Below are positions 1-10,600 of a DNA stretch of 64,000 bases, one piece after another; position 1 is the stretch's first letter, and every line of letters starts with the position of its first letter. Under the pieces are notes generated by a model. That model ran no database searches, was not told the DNA's origin, and saw nothing but the letters and a program-made list of their open reading frames with translations. This stretch comes from Azorinus chamasolen (Eukaryota > Mollusca > Bivalvia > Cardiida > Solecurtidae), in the NCBI GenBank assembly GCA_963576725.1, contig OY755252.1:57872816-57936815 (forward strand), written 5' to 3'. The position numbers and the translations under genes were made by a program.

Positions 1-2415
1 TCGCAAACATTCGAGGAACATATAGATCGTCTTGAAGCTGTTTTCTCCAAGTTATCTCAACACAATTTGAAATTGAAGGCAACCAAATGTAAATTCTTCA
101 AAAGAAAGGTTAAATATCTGGGACACATAGTTTCTGAGGAAGGTATACAAGCTGATCCAGACAAAATTGAAGCTGTGTGTTCTTGGCCAGCACCTAGATC
201 AGTTAAGGAAGTGAGACAATTTCTTGGATTCACTGGATACTATAGGAAATTCATCAAAGGATATGCCAGCATTGTGAGACCTTTAAATGACCATCTCGTT
301 GGACAGTGTTCAAAGAAACCTTCAAGATCGAAAAAGAAAATTCCATTTTCATGGGGAACAGAACAACAGACAGCGTTTGACAACATCAAGGAAAAGCTCA
401 CACAACCACCAGTTTTAGCTTATGCAAACTATCAGCTACCATTCATAGTCTATACAGACGCGTCAGGGACGGGTCTTGGTGCGGTTTTGTATCAAGAGCA
501 AGGAGGCGTCAAGAGGGTTATTGCTTATGCCAGTCGTAGCTTGAGACAGTCAGAAAGGCATTACCCTGCTCACAAGCTTGAGTTTCTTGCGCTCAAATGG
601 GCCTTATCTGAAAAGTTTCACGACTACCTCTATGGATGTCGGTTTCAAGTTCTAACAGATAACAATCCCTTGACATATGTACAGACCACAGCCAAGCTGG
701 ACGCAACATGTCAAAGATGGATGGCTGCACTTTCCTGCTATGACTTTGAGATAAAGTATAGAAGTGGTTTCAAGAATGCAGACGCTGATGGATTGTCACG
801 GATAATAGAGGAATATGACAAGTCGATTGAGTCCAAAGTGATTGGAGCTTTGACTTTGTCTGCAACGGCCAAAATAGAAAGTTCGCCTCTGGTTTTTAGC
901 CTTACATCACCAGAAAGAATACCAGAATTAGCCAGTCAACAAGATGAAGAACCATCAGAAGAGCTCGTTCAAAAGTATTCCTTGTCATCAAAGGACTGGA
1001 GGAAGGCTCAACAAGACGACTCTGTGATTTCTACAGTGATTGATCATCTCTTGGAAGGTTCAAGGCCAAGTGCTCCGCATGCCTTGCCTGCTGTACGGAA
1101 ATACTTAAGAGAATGGGATAAACTTGAAATCAGAGATAGAGTTCTTTATCGCCAAGCTTTGTCTGTTGACTTACCAGTAAAACAACTTGTTTTACCAGCC
1201 TGTTTGAGAGACGATATCTTCAACTCTCTTCACGATGATCTTGGTCACCAGGGTCGTGACAGAACAGTATCTCTCTTTAAACAACGCTTTTACTGGCCTG
1301 GTATGGAGGCTTGGATTGAAGACAAGGTTAGACACTGTCCAAGATGTATTTGTAGGAAGTCATTGCAGTCAACAGCTCCACTGATCAACATAACATCATC
1401 TGCGCCAATGGAAGTGATTTGCATGGATTTCTTGAAGGTTGATCGTTCCAAGGGTGGCTTTGAGGATATTTTGGTAGTCACAGACCATTTCACCAGATAT
1501 GCCCAGGCCTATCCTACCAGAAATCAAACGGCAAAGACTACTGCTCGAGTGATTTTTGACAACTTCATCACTCACTATGGATTTCCATCCAGAATTCATA
1601 GTGACCAAGGATCAAATTTCATGTCGTCTCTGATAAAGGAGTTATGTGAAATTGCAGGAGTTGCAAAAACAAATACTACCCCTTACCATGCTATGGGGAA
1701 CGGTATGACTGAGAGATTTAACCAGACACTCTTAAAAATGCTAGGAACACTTGAAGAAAACCAAAAGTCAGATTGGAAAAGCCATATAAATACACTAGTT
1801 CATGCATACAATGTAACACCACATCCTAGTACACAGTTTTCACCATACTTTTTAATGTTCGGTAGACATCCAAAACTAGCTATTGACGCGTTCCTTGGTC
1901 TTTGTAATGATCAGATCAATTCAAAGGACAAACACGAATACGTCCGGAAACTCCAAGACAGATTGGCGAAGTCATACCAGAAAGCAAGGGAAGCTGCACA
2001 GAGGACTGCTAGCAGACATAAGGCGGGTTACGATGTGAAAGCCCATGCGACATCTCTGCAACCAGGAGACTACGTTTTGCTGAGAAACGTCAATTTACGA
2101 GGAAGGCACAAGTTAGCAGACAAATGGGAAGAAGACCCCTATATTGTTATGCGTCAGCCAAATCCGGATATTCCTGTATTTGAAGTGAAGAAAACAAGTA
2201 CTCATGCACGGAAGTCCAAGATGGTACACAGGAATTTGCTTCTGCCGCTGCGAGTGCCGAAAGACTTTGCCAGATCCACAGATCCAGAAGAGAATATGAC
2301 CCCAAGATATGTCATTCCAGCCAGATGGCCAGGTCGTAAACCATCAAACAGTGATGAGGGTTATACCAAGAGACCAAGACGCAGCCAGCGTATTTTGCAG
2401 AAGAGATTGTCATAG
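1..2415 (+). CDS. Ty3/gypsy pol polyprotein, 3' part (RT C-term, RNase H, integrase)
   Basis: The reading frame is open from base 1, so the gene starts left of the window; there is no internal ATG to choose. Seen in order: the end of the reverse transcriptase (KYLGHIVSEEG, then FLGFTGYYRKFI), RNase H (VYTDASGTGLGAVL, later LTDNNPLTYV), the integrase zinc finger (H..H then CPRC, about 1240-1350), and the integrase core with MDFLKV, HSDQGSNF and a TERFNQ glutamate (DDE triad). It ends with a basic tail. The domain order RT-RH-INT is that of Ty3/gypsy elements. The frame is intact to a stop at 2413-2415, suggesting recent activity. One usually conserved stretch after the second Asp reads HAMGNGMTERFN, where the related minus-strand copy has HPMGNGQVERFN. 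It copies element RNA and inserts the DNA; it is not a host function. Confidence 0.95.
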   Translation, partial: SQTFEEHIDRLEAVFSKLSQHNLKLKATKCKFFKRKVKYLGHIVSEEGIQADPDKIEAVCSWPAPRSVKEVRQFLGFTGYYRKFIKGYASIVRPLNDHLVGQCSKKPSRSKKKIPFSWGTEQQTAFDNIKEKLTQPPVLAYANYQLPFIVYTDASGTGLGAVLYQEQGGVKRVIAYASRSLRQSERHYPAHKLEFLALKWALSEKFHDYLYGCRFQVLTDNNPLTYVQTTAKLDATCQRWMAALSCYDFEIKYRSGFKNADADGLSRIIEEYDKSIESKVIGALTLSATAKIESSPLVFSLTSPERIPELASQQDEEPSEELVQKYSLSSKDWRKAQQDDSVISTVIDHLLEGSRPSAPHALPAVRKYLREWDKLEIRDRVLYRQALSVDLPVKQLVLPACLRDDIFNSLHDDLGHQGRDRTVSLFKQRFYWPGMEAWIEDKVRHCPRCICRKSLQSTAPLINITSSAPMEVICMDFLKVDRSKGGFEDILVVTDHFTRYAQAYPTRNQTAKTTARVIFDNFITHYGFPSRIHSDQGSNFMSSLIKELCEIAGVAKTNTTPYHAMGNGMTERFNQTLLKMLGTLEENQKSDWKSHINTLVHAYNVTPHPSTQFSPYFLMFGRHPKLAIDAFLGLCNDQINSKDKHEYVRKLQDRLAKSYQKAREAAQRTASRHKAGYDVKAHATSLQPGDYVLLRNVNLRGRHKLADKWEEDPYIVMRQPNPDIPVFEVKKTSTHARKSKMVHRNLLLPLRVPKDFARSTDPEENMTPRYVIPARWPGRKPSNSDEGYTKRPRRSQRILQKRLS

Positions 2416-2720
2416 ACAGTATTTTTTTTTCAGCGGATTATGTGATTGTTAATATTGATGTTTACTCATACTTGCAGTTTACACTTAGTTTTTATACTGA
2501 GTTTACTGAGTCTGATGCAATTTAAATTGTATTGTTTTGTTAATTTGTTTTTGCCAGTATAGTGTCAGTATAAGGTGACATTGCAAACAGTTTGAATGTT
2601 TATAGCATTCATATGTACTTTCTTTGTATATCATTAGATGCAATGTTGTTTATTGAATGACATTATTTCGCTCGATGTTACAAAAGTCGAGGACGACCTT
2701 TTTTCGAAAGCAGGGGAGTA

Positions 2721-3267
2721 TGTCGTAGGGTGATTGTGTATGAAATAATAAATAAATTTGATGATATGTTGTTTGATTTATCTCTTAATCCAAATAGGTA
2801 ATCTTTTAAGGAAAAGTTAATGCATACTCATATATTTCAGGGGAAGTAAATCTAACTAACTGCATGACTAACATTTCCCGCATTTGCACGTGCACCTTCA
2901 CTCGTACGATAGCTTTCAAAGAAGACAGTCGCCATTTTCTGGCATTATATTAGAATATATATTTCTTATATATTCAGGTAAATATATTTCCATATTCCAT
3001 TCTCATTATCATCATCATTATCATTATCCTCTGATGATCATATCATTACTATTTGTATGTTAATTTTTGTATAGCAGAGACCATTTTTGTAACTCTAGTT
3101 ATCTAGTTTACAGTTTGTGTGTAAACCCTTTTCAGGTCTCATGTTTTAGTGAGTTTAGTTTACTCATAATGTCTTATTATCTTACTTTCAGATATGCATA
3201 TTCATTAGTATGCTATGAGGAAATAAAAGTCAAAAACTCTTATTAGTCGTCTACTGAACCCACCACA
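2721..3267 (+). repeat. 3' LTR of the plus-strand gypsy element
   Basis: It begins TGTCGTAGGGTG directly after the polypurine tract. A poly(A) signal AATAAA lies near 3223. The end is set at a CCACA at 3267 by analogy with canonical TG...CA LTRs; this right end is uncertain by tens of bases because no second LTR is in the window. It contains GTCGCCAT.TT about 200 bp in, also found in the LTR of the other element. Confidence 0.6.
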
Positions 3268-3469
3268 ATTGTCACCAAAGCCGGGGAAAACCGACGACAA
3301 AAACATACAGGTGAACAGTTTTGACAGTTTTAACCATTTCCCTGTTTAATATTTTGGAAAGAAATAATGTCGTCACGAACATTAATGAGCATTTTATAGT
3401 TATAAATACCTGAGCCACAATCCATCGTCTTCATAGACGGACGGAGGCCAGAGAAATACCTGTGTACTT

Positions 3470-4165
3470 TGACTCATGATGATACATCCACATGTTAACT
3501 CATTCCCGCATATAGATGCCTTTTGACGCTTCTCCTATGGAGCAAATGCTATATTTTTCACAATGCTTTCAACACTACACAATTCTAAAATTTTCCTTTT
3601 TAGTAGTAAATGCTCCTTTTCAGTAGATTTGTTCAAAGAGATTGGATCTAAAAATAGCCTATACGGGAATGGGTTAAATATCTAAGCCTTTGGTCAAAAG
3701 ACATTAAATCCTTTGGTACAGACAATAATTTCACACAAATTTGACCTTGAAGACAAAGGTCATGGTATGAGACGTCATTATACACCCACATGTCAAATAT
3801 CTAAGCCCTTGGTTTAAAGACAAAAAAGTTATGGCACAGACTTATAAATCTAGTTTCTTATTTAATGTATCATAAGTTTGACATCAATGTCAAAGGGCAA
3901 GATCAACTGAAGGTCATCATGGTATGACACACTGGCGCTCATTATGATACATTCACATGTCAAATATCTAAGGCCTATGTCAAAGAACAAGATCTGGCAT
4001 GGACAAATTACCTATTTAAGGTACATAAATTTGAACTACATACCAAAGGTCAAGGTCACATGAATGTCAGCATGGTACATGACATATCATCTCATGATGA
4101 TACATCCACATGTTAAATATCTAAGCCCTGGGTCAAAAGACCTAGTTATGACCCGGACAAGGTTT
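3470..4165. repeat. Satellite-like array, unit about 145 bp
   Basis: Degenerate head-to-tail units share phrases such as catgatgatacatccacatg, aaatatctaagccc and ttggtcaaaagac, repeated at about 140-150 bp. One unit is interrupted by a TTAA MITE (3495-3677), while a downstream unit keeps the uninterrupted junction at 4101-4125. No coding potential is seen. The flanking 3268-3469 and 4166-4430 hold nothing recognisable apart from a purine-rich run near 4170-4220. Confidence 0.7.
3495..3677 (+). mobile_element. TTAA MITE, family B (truncated central hairpin)
   Basis: Bounded by TTAA at 3495-3498 and 3674-3677, with ends TTAACTCATTCCC and GGGAATGGGTTAA. The interior matches other family B copies (ATGCTCCTTTTCAGTAGATT, then ATCTAAAAATAGCCTA), but the left arm of the central GCATTTGCTCC palindrome is mostly lost. 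Insertion into a satellite unit gives a direct empty-site comparison. Confidence 0.85.
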
Positions 4166-4434
4166 GTATGACAAGAAGGAGAAGGAGAAGAATGGGAAAG
4201 AGAAAACGAGAAGCAGAAGAATTCACACAGTGACACTTAAACAATAATTTATTATCTCCCTACTGGGAAGGTGAAACATAATAGTGAATGTTCCCTTGTC
4301 TGTAAAATCAGGTATACATAAGAAATTTTTCATGACAGAAAAAGTTCTGAGGATGTTTATAAGTAACACTTAAACAGAACTGAATTAAATATATAAATAC
4401 TTAAACATCAGTTATTAATGTTCATGAGGAAAAG

Positions 4435-4647
4435 GGTTAGCCTTTCTACGCGCCTCTGTAAGAGTCACTTTTTGAAACCATTGTGATAAATATAGCATTT
4501 GCTCCTAAGGAGCAAATGCTCTATTTATCACAATGGTTTCAGAACTACAAAACTCTGAAATATTACTTTTCTCTAGTTAATGCTCCTTTTTGGTAGATTC
4601 ATTCAAAGAGGTTGGGTCTAAAAACAGCCTATGAGGTAAAAAGTTAA
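4435..4647 (+). mobile_element. TTAA MITE, family B, abutting the MTMR9 exon 3 donor
   Basis: The central palindrome is AGCATTTGCTCCTAAGGAGC with long flanking arms (tgataaata...tatttatca). The right half carries the family B landmarks and ends at a TTAA at 4644-4647. The left end is worn (gttagcctttctacgc). Read on the minus strand, its TTAA starts at intron position +6 of the MTMR9 exon 3 splice donor. Confidence 0.85.
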
Positions 4648-4652
4648 GTTAC

Positions 4653-7600
4653 CCTATAGTCTTTGTTGACATGTGACAGTCTCCAGTCCTCAGAGCAGTC
4701 CTTGTACCGACTCCATTCGGACTCCAGCGTGAATGCTTGCCAGCCATCTTCAAGTATGTCAAATGTAGGCCGGTAGAAGAAAGGATACGAGAGTGTCACA
4801 TCATCTGCATTGAGAAACAAACATGCATTCAAAATCAATGCCTTAGTTCCTTAACCCTTTCCCTCATAGAAACGTGTTTTCACGCATTTGCAAACAGAGT
4901 ACACCCAGATCAGATGGCTCCTAAAGGAGCCATCTGATCAGGGTCTGCTCTGTTTGCTTATAGACTTTGTTAGATATGTTTCTTTACTTTCTAAAATGGC
5001 TACAATGTTCTACCTTCCATATTTCATTATAACTAGTTTGACAATTGTCGGGGTTTGACTATATATGTGTAGGGTTCGGGATGTATTGAGGAGCTACACC
5101 AATGTCTGTATCATATATCTTATTTAATTCCTCGACTATTCCATGGTTATCATAATAATCATATGATCATCTGAAATAACAAATAACAATAATAAGAATA
5201 CACACAAATTAATACATAAATACAATGATAAACATACACATTGTACAATAATGATTAAAGTACGGGTTTCGCATAGCGATAAACACTCGACTTAGTACAA
5301 ATTACAAAAATATGTTTAAATAACGAAAAGGTACATTTACTAGAATGTATGAAACCTCAAAAGTGTCATTATATATAAAATGTTAGAATATATCAATCGA
5401 GAATATAGTTACCTGTATAAATATTAAATTTATCCAGAGTTTATCATAATAAGCAAACTAAATATGGCGACTGTTTATATTTTTCAAAAGTTCCGCTGCC
5501 AATCACGTGATGTCCGGTTAGTATAAAATGTTAGTTTGAGTTATGTCCCTTCAACAGCATTAAACATGCGGATAAATGGATCTAGAAATGGGTAATCAAA
5601 AGAAAATTAACACAATACTGCTAGTAAATTTATTTATTTCAATAACTCTGTAGTTTTCACCCTATGACATACACCCCTCTTTTCGAAAATGTCGTCCTCG
5701 ACATTTAAAAGAAAACAAGGGCATGTTGTATTGCTATGCAAGACATGAGTCCCCCACCTGACTGAAAAAAACCTCCACTCTCCCCACCCCACCAACCCAT
5801 GGTGTGGTTGACCATGGTATATACATGACCACCTGAATGGTATTAGTACCTTCTTTCATACATTGAATCAGTAAATAAAAAGTTATTGTCCCGAAAAAAA
5901 ATTATGAAAAAGGGGAGTAACTCCAAAAATATTGATGCTAGAGTTATTGCCCTTGTGCATGACACTACATCTCATCATGCTTGTTCCATATGAGAAGTTT
6001 CAAATAAATTGAACCAGTACATAAAGAGTTATTAACTGGACAAGAAAATATGAAAAGGGGAATAACTCCAACAATATAGATGCTAGAGTTATGGCCCTTG
6101 CGCATGACACTTCCCCTCATCATATGTGTTCCATATGTGAAGTTTCAAATCAATTGAAACAGTAGAGAAAGAGTTATTGTCCGGACAAAAAAGAATGAAA
6201 AAGGGGAATAACTCCAAAAATATTGATGCTAGAATTATGGCCCTTGTGCATGACACTACTCCTGATCGTGCTTCTTCAATGTGTGAAGTTATAATGAATT
6301 TGGCCTAACTTTGTAGGAGATATTGCCCGGACACGAAGTGTGACAGACGGACTGACAGGAAAATATGAAAAAGGGGAACAACTCCAAAAATATTGATGCT
6401 AGAGTTATGGCCCTTGTGTATGACACTACCCCTCATCATGATTGTTCCATATGTGAAGTTTCAAATTAATTGAACCTGTAGATAAAGAGTTATTGTCCGG
6501 ACAAAAAAATATGTTAAAGGGGAATAACTCCAAAAATATTGATGCTAGAGTTATGACCCTTGTGAATGACACTAGCCCTCATCATGATTCTTCAATGTGT
6601 GAAGTTATAATGAATTTGGCATAACTTTGTAGGAGATATGGCCCGGACACGAAGCGTGACAGACGGACAGACGGACGGACAGACGGACAGACGGACAGAC
6701 AGACAGACAGACGGAATCGAGCAAACCTATAGTCCCCCAACCGGTAACCGGTGGGGGACTAATTATCACAGACTGAGGCAGAAATTTATTACTGACACAT
6801 AGGGAAAAAACCATCAAGTAAACAAATAAACATACAAACAAACACGTGGACATTACAAAGACGAACGACGGACATGTCACTGACGTAGACAATACAAGGA
6901 CGATATTAGCAGTCATGTAACTATCACTCATTACGACAGCTAATATATGAACGAAAGAATGAATAACGGAGCAGTATGTCAATGTCACATTATTATGACA
7001 TGATCCAGTATTAAGATATGCAATGGTAATCTTCAAGATTTATCCTATTTTCAGAACGTATCTAGGAACCAAAATTGTCCTCAGATATGAAGATTTAACA
7101 TCTTACAAATACTGAAAATCAAAATACAAAATGACAATATCAATTTCGCATTAAGTACACAAAATGCTCACAAATACATATAGTGCTTGAATTAAAACAA
7201 TCACTGTTAAAAACAAATGTATGGAAACATATCTCTGTCATCTGTTAGTTAAATGTATATTCCATACATATTCATATACAATGTACCGTGATATGTTGCA
7301 TGTATATGAACGTGAGATTGCATTGTATGTATAATGCGGTTGCAAGACTGTTATTGGTAAGTATGTGACACACCGATGAAAAGTCAATATCACAAAACTC
7401 CAATAAACACTATTTACAGTCTCAAATGCCAAACTGTTTATGGTTTATAAAAATCCGGAGGTTTCCTTTTGCGCTGGGGACGTGAATGCTTACGCTGATC
7501 AACGTCATTGTCGCGTCTGCGTGCCGGAATAACATATTTCTGCACAGTTGGCTCATCAGACAAATTGTCTGTGAGACCAACCTTCTTGCGACCTAATGGC

Positions 7601-10600
7601 AACAACAAATTACGGTGAAGTGTGCGAGTCTTTCTGGCATGCGGACAGCTCTTCTTCACCTCATATACAGGGATTTCTGGATTTGGTTGTGCCAATACTA
7701 TGTATGGGGTTTCCTCCCATTTGTCAGCGAGTTTCTGCTTCCCTCGTAAACTGACATTCCTGACAAGGACAAGGTCACCGATCTCCAATTTGCTGGCCTT
7801 AGCTCTGATATTGTATCTGGCTTTATCTTGATCTGTTTTCTTTTCTATGGAGTCTTTGGCTTTTTGATATGCTGATGTAAGTCTATCTCTCAATTTCCTG
7901 ACGTATTCATGTTCGGAACGGTTATTGTCAGATGAATTAATTCCAAGCAAAGCATCTATAGCAAGTTTTGGGTGACGACCAAACATCAAAAAGTAAGGTG
8001 AATATCCAGTGGTCTTATGAATGGTAACGTTATATGCATGGACGAGTGGCGAGATGTGAGATTTCCAATCTGTCTTTTCATATGTTTCCAAAGTTCCAAG
8101 CATTTTTAAAAGTGTAGAGTTGAATCTTTCAACCTGACCATTTCCCATAGGATGATATGGTGTTGTATGAGTCTTATCAATGCCAGCCTGACTACAAAGG
8201 TCTTTCATTAGATTGGACTCAAAATTTGGTCCCTGATCAGAATGGATTCTGGAAGGAAACCCATAATGAGTGACAAAGTTGTCAAATAAAACTTTGGCTG
8301 TTGTCTTTGCCAACTGGTTCTTCGTCGGGTAGGCTTGAGCGTATCTTGTAAAGTGGTCTGTTACAACCAATATGTTCTCAAAGCCACATTTCGATCTCTC
8401 CAGACTAAGAAAATCCAAACAAAGTATTTCCATCGGAGCAGAAGATTTAATATTGCACAAAGAAGCAGTTGATGGAAGAGATTTCCGCCGTATGCAGCGT
8501 ATGCAGTTCCTTACTTTTTCCTGGATCCATGCATCCATACCTGGCCAGAAGAAACGTTGTTTGAAGAGGGACGTAGTCCTATCTCTTCCTTGATGACCAA
8601 GATCATCATGCAAGGATCTGAAAATGTCATCCCGGAGATTATATGGAAGTACAATTTGTAGGTAGTTCTCTCCATTCAATTTTCCATGGTGATAAACTAC
8701 TCCATCTTTCAAATCGAGGCGTTCCCAAGCTCTGAGGTATTTCAGTATATCAGTCTTGGAAGAGACCCGCTGAGCAGTCGGTCTAGTTCCAGCTTTCAAG
8801 TGATGAATCACTTCTGAAATAACCTCATCTTTGGCTTGAGCTTTTCTCCACTCTTTTGAAGTAAGAGCCTCCTTCTGAATGATTTCATCCGGAATTTCAT
8901 CGACTGATTCTGCATCAGGTAAGTATTGTGGATCTGTAGTACTGAATACAGAAGGAGATTGTTGATGATCCACTGAAGCTGCACAAGTAAGGGCTTTAAT
9001 CACTGTTTCTTGTATTGTATTTGTTTCAGATTCACTCGAAGTTTGATTTTTCATTTCAGGTATCTCACAGGTAAGTATTTGTTCTTTTTCCTTTACAGAT
9101 TCGATATCAGAAGAATTTTGATTTTCCCGTCTTGAAAGACCGTCAGCATCAGCATTGCTCACGCCACTTCTATATTTAATGGTATAATCATAGCTGCTTA
9201 AGGCTGCTAACCAGCGATGTCCTGTTGCATCCAATTTAGCTGTTGTTTGTACGTATGTAAGAGGGTTGTTATCCGTCCAAACTTCGAACTTACATCCATA
9301 TAGGTAGTCGTTAAATTTCTCGGTGACTGCCCACTTTAACGCTAAAAATTCGAGTTTGTGTGTCGGATAATTCTTCTCTGCTGGCTTCAAACTTCTGCTA
9401 GCATACGCAATCACCCTATCGCTGCTATAGAACAGCTCCAAGTCCTGTTCCTGATGCATCTGTATGCACTTTAAATGGCAACTGATAGTTAGCGTAAGCT
9501 AGAATTGGAGGGTGTATAAGTTTTTCTATGACGTTATCAAAGGCTTCTTGTTGTTTTGGTCCCCAAGTGAATGGTGTCTCCTTCTTATTTGATTTCTTTT
9601 TCTTTTGTTTGGTTGAGTGGCCGACTAACAAATCATTAAGTGGTCTAACTAACTGTGCATATCCTTTGATGAATCTTCTGTAATATCCTGTAAATCCTAA
9701 AAACTTTCTTACATCTTTGGTTGTTTTTGGTAATGGCCAATGTTTAACGGCTTCCAACTTTTCAGGGTCTGTTCCGATTCCGTTTTCAGATACAACATGT
9801 CCAAGATAAATGACTTCCGGTTTAAAAAATTCACATTTTGATGCTTTCAATTTTAGATTATGTTTTTCCAGTCGTTCAAAGACAGAATTTAGACGTTCAA
9901 TGTGTTCATCAAAGGTTTTTGAGAAAATGATGATATCGTCTAGGTAGATTAGACATTCTCTAAGGTTGAGCTCTCCCATACACCTTTCCATCAACCTCTG
10001 AAAAGTCGCAGGGGCATTCGTTAATCCAAAAGGCATACGATTGGCTTCGTAAAATCCTAATGGTCCAACAGAAAAAGCTGTTTTGACCTTATCCTCTTCT
10101 TTAACAGAAACCTGCCAATATCCTGAACGTAAGTCAAGTTTTGTGAAGTATTTTGATCCTGCTAGTAGATGAAGTGTATTTTCGATTTTTGGAATGTTGT
10201 AAGCGTCTCTAATAGTTCTTTGGTTTTCACCCTATGACACAATGAATATTCAGTAGGTATTAAACTTTGAAATAAACATAGAACAGGGAAAGGGTTAACT
10301 CAAAATGCATGTTGACCCTTTCCGAACCAATCCCCTCATAGATGTGGCTCAAATTAGTAAGCTTTGGTTTTGGCGGAGAACTATTTTGATAGATCAGTAT
10401 ATTGTATCCCAGGTCATGACATGTTTTAATAGGAGCTTTTTTAATAGGTGCATTTTGTTCAAAGGTGGTTGCTTAAGGCAAATGAAAAAGCAATGTAGAA
10501 AGCTCCCAGGGAAGTTTAATGCAAATGAAAGCAATGCAGAAAGCTCCTAGGGAACATTTATGCATTGCTTTCAATCTGCATTAAGCTAACAATTTGAAAC

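Larger units (their letters stand above)
1..3267 (+). mobile_element. Ty3/gypsy LTR retrotransposon, 3' portion
   Basis: This comprises the pol frame, about 300 bp of 3' noncoding DNA, a purine-rich tract (gcaggggagta, 2710-2720) and a 3' LTR that starts TGTCGTAGGG. The 5' LTR, gag and the first part of pol lie off the left edge, so no target duplication can be checked. It is related to the minus-strand element at 5046-10239: both have tcgaggacgac...ttcgaaa just before the polypurine tract and LTR starts of the form TGTC(A/G)TAGGGTG. It lies downstream of MTMR9 exon 3 and so probably sits inside another MTMR9 intron (inference). Confidence 0.85.
5046..10239 (-). mobile_element. Ty3/gypsy element, minus strand, internally deleted
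   Basis: On the minus strand it runs from 10239 to 5046: the first ~17 bp of an LTR, then the middle of reverse transcriptase, RNase H, integrase, a 3' noncoding stretch, a polypurine tract (gaggggtgta) and a full 3' LTR. Most of the 5' LTR, gag, protease and early RT are missing. A second element (5748-6760) is nested in the 3' noncoding part. It is flanked by caat on both sides and splits a family A MITE within MTMR9 intron 2. It cannot transpose by itself. Confidence 0.88.

Noticed and set aside
6605..7036. 143-residue minus-strand frame
   Set aside because: Runs through a (GACA)n stretch, a terminal hairpin and retroelement noncoding DNA.
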